Assembly: GCF_011044155.1 (NCBI RefSeq)
Contig: NZ_CP049056.1
Location: forward strand, 2,418,001-2,482,000
Direction of reading: 5' to 3'
Origin: Pikeienuella piscinae
GTDB taxonomy: Bacteria > Pseudomonadota > Alphaproteobacteria > Rhodobacterales > Rhodobacteraceae
DNA: 64,000 bases
Part shown: positions 63,135 to 64,000 of the stretch, piece by piece
Layout of the letters: every line of letters begins with the position of its first letter
How positions within the stretch are numbered: the first letter of the stretch is position 1
Notes under the pieces: model-generated
Database searches by the model: none
What the model was told of the DNA's origin: nothing
Seen by the model: only the letters and a program-made list of their open reading frames with translations
Made by a program: the position numbers and the translations under genes

Positions 63135-63983
63135 TCAGTTGGCGGCGGGCGCCTTTTCCGCCGGAGCCTCTTCGGCCGCAGCCTCAGGCTCGGCCGCCGG
63201 GGCCTCCTCGATAGGCGCCTCCGCCGGGGCGGCGACGGCCTCTTCGAGGACCGGCTCCTCGGCTTCACCGATATCGAACCCGGCCGCGCCCATCTGCTGC
63301 GCCATACCGTCGAGCGCGGCGTCGGAAGCGAGGTCGCAATAAAGCTTGATCGCCCGCGCCGCGTCGTCATTGCCGGGGATCGGATAGGCGACGCCGCTCG
63401 GATCGGAATTCGAATCCAGCACCGCGACGACCGGAATGCCCAGCTTGTTGGCCTCGGCGATCGCCAGCGCCTCCTTGTTGGTGTCGATGACGAACAGCAT
63501 GTCGGGCACGCCGCCCATCTCGCGGATGCCGCCGAGCGAGGCGGTGAGCTTGGTGCGCTCGCGGTCGAGATTCAGCCGCTCCTTCTTGGTCAGCGCCGCC
63601 GCGCCGCCACCGTCGAGCAACTCGTCCAGCTTCTTCATCCGCGAGATCGAGTTGGAAACGGTCTTCCAGTTGGTCAGCGTGCCGCCGAGCCAGCGGTGAT
63701 TCATGTAATACTGCGCACAGCGCTCGGCCGCCTCCGCGACGCCTTTCGCGGCCTGCCGCTTGGTGCCGACGAATAGGATGCGCCCGCCCTTGGAGACGGT
63801 GTCGCGCATCGCCTGCAGCGCCGCGTCGAGCAGCGGCACGGTCTGCGTCAGGTCGATGATGTGGATGCCGTTGCGATCGCCGTAGATGAACTGCCCCATC
63901 TTGGGGTTCCAACGATGCGTCTGGTGGCCGAAGTGCACGCCCGCTTCGAGAAGCTGACGCAGGGAGAATTCTGGCAGTGCCAT
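63135..63983 (-). CDS. rpsB: 30S ribosomal protein S2
   Basis: 282 residues from ATG 63983, with aaagga upstream. [45 protein letters not shown] is the S2 N-terminus; the Ala/Glu/Pro-rich C-terminal tail (about 45 residues) is a common alphaproteobacterial extension. Transcribed leftward toward tsf. Confidence 0.97.
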   Translation of the reverse strand: MALPEFSLRQLLEAGVHFGHQTHRWNPKMGQFIYGDRNGIHIIDLTQTVPLLDAALQAMRDTVSKGGRILFVGTKRQAAKGVAEAAERCAQYYMNHRWLGGTLTNWKTVSNSISRMKKLDELLDGGGAAALTKKERLNLDRERTKLTASLGGIREMGGVPDMLFVIDTNKEALAIAEANKLGIPVVAVLDSNSDPSGVAYPIPGNDDAARAIKLYCDLASDAALDGMAQQMGAAGFDIGEAEEPVLEEAVAAPAEAPIEEAPAAEPEAAAEEAPAEKAPAAN

Positions 63984-64000
63984 GTTCCGGTCGTCCTTTT

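Noticed and set aside
1-64000. CRISPR arrays, rRNA or tRNA genes, insertion sequences
   Set aside because: No direct-repeat/spacer pattern, no tRNA T-loop clusters and no transposase motifs were recognised on reading; a covariance-model scan was not possible.

Overview
The window reads as a chromosomal segment of a high-GC alphaproteobacterium, most likely of the order Rhodobacterales. This is inference from the gene order (rpsB-tsf-pyrH-frr-uppS-cdsA-dxr-rseP-bamA-ompH-fabZ, and comEC next to gltX and gltA), the GC-rich codon use, and the density of TRAP and ABC uptake operons with flavin amine/amino-acid oxidases. No tRNA, rRNA, CRISPR array or insertion sequence was recognised.

Bases 1-14016 are accessory. 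The window opens inside the 3' part of what looks like an extracellular contractile injection system (eCIS) locus. A very large DUF4157 protein, whose reading frame runs off the left edge, combines an HELAH metallopeptidase-like motif, a C/H/N cysteine-peptidase-like module, a long helical region and a C-terminal DNA/RNA non-specific-endonuclease-like module. It is followed by the AAA+ ATPase typical of eCIS loci and by a CDP-alcohol phosphatidyltransferase. Next comes a four-gene envelope export-like cluster: a TolC-family lipoprotein (interrupted by an amber codon and a frameshift), a HlyD-type adaptor, a second HlyD-type adaptor with an extra N-terminal domain (frameshifted), and a PqqD/M50-protease/HlyD fusion. 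No ABC exporter is present. Two of the four genes are broken, so the cluster is either decaying or carries sequencing errors.

Bases 14400-45379 are a nutrient-acquisition region. It holds a DctP-DctQ-DctM TRAP operon (with an unusual TM2-domain fusion on DctQ) followed by a LysR regulator. A minus-strand operon follows, with a polyamine-type ABC transporter (PotD-A-B-C order), a crotonase-superfamily enzyme, an acyl-CoA dehydrogenase and a fused ADP-forming acyl-CoA synthetase. A divergent trio encodes a flavin monooxygenase-like protein, RidA and a DUF1028 protein. A nine-gene minus-strand operon encodes MarR, an SDR, two FAD amino-acid/amine oxidases and a complete peptide/opine-type ABC transporter. 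All three solute-binding-protein genes are followed by a perfect stem-loop before the next cistron, probably to raise binding-protein expression over that of the permease. An XRE regulator, an LD-carboxypeptidase, an orphan family-3 solute-binding protein and a large unknown membrane protein close the region.

Bases 45427-63983 are mostly conserved housekeeping genes: comEC, gltX, gltA (with a textbook terminator), a pentapeptide-repeat membrane protein containing a 22-bp perfect inverted repeat, then on the minus strand rpsB-tsf, a cytochrome P460-like gene, and pyrH-frr-uppS-cdsA-dxr-rseP-bamA-ompH-fabZ for translation, pyrimidine supply, isoprenoid, phospholipid and outer-membrane biogenesis.
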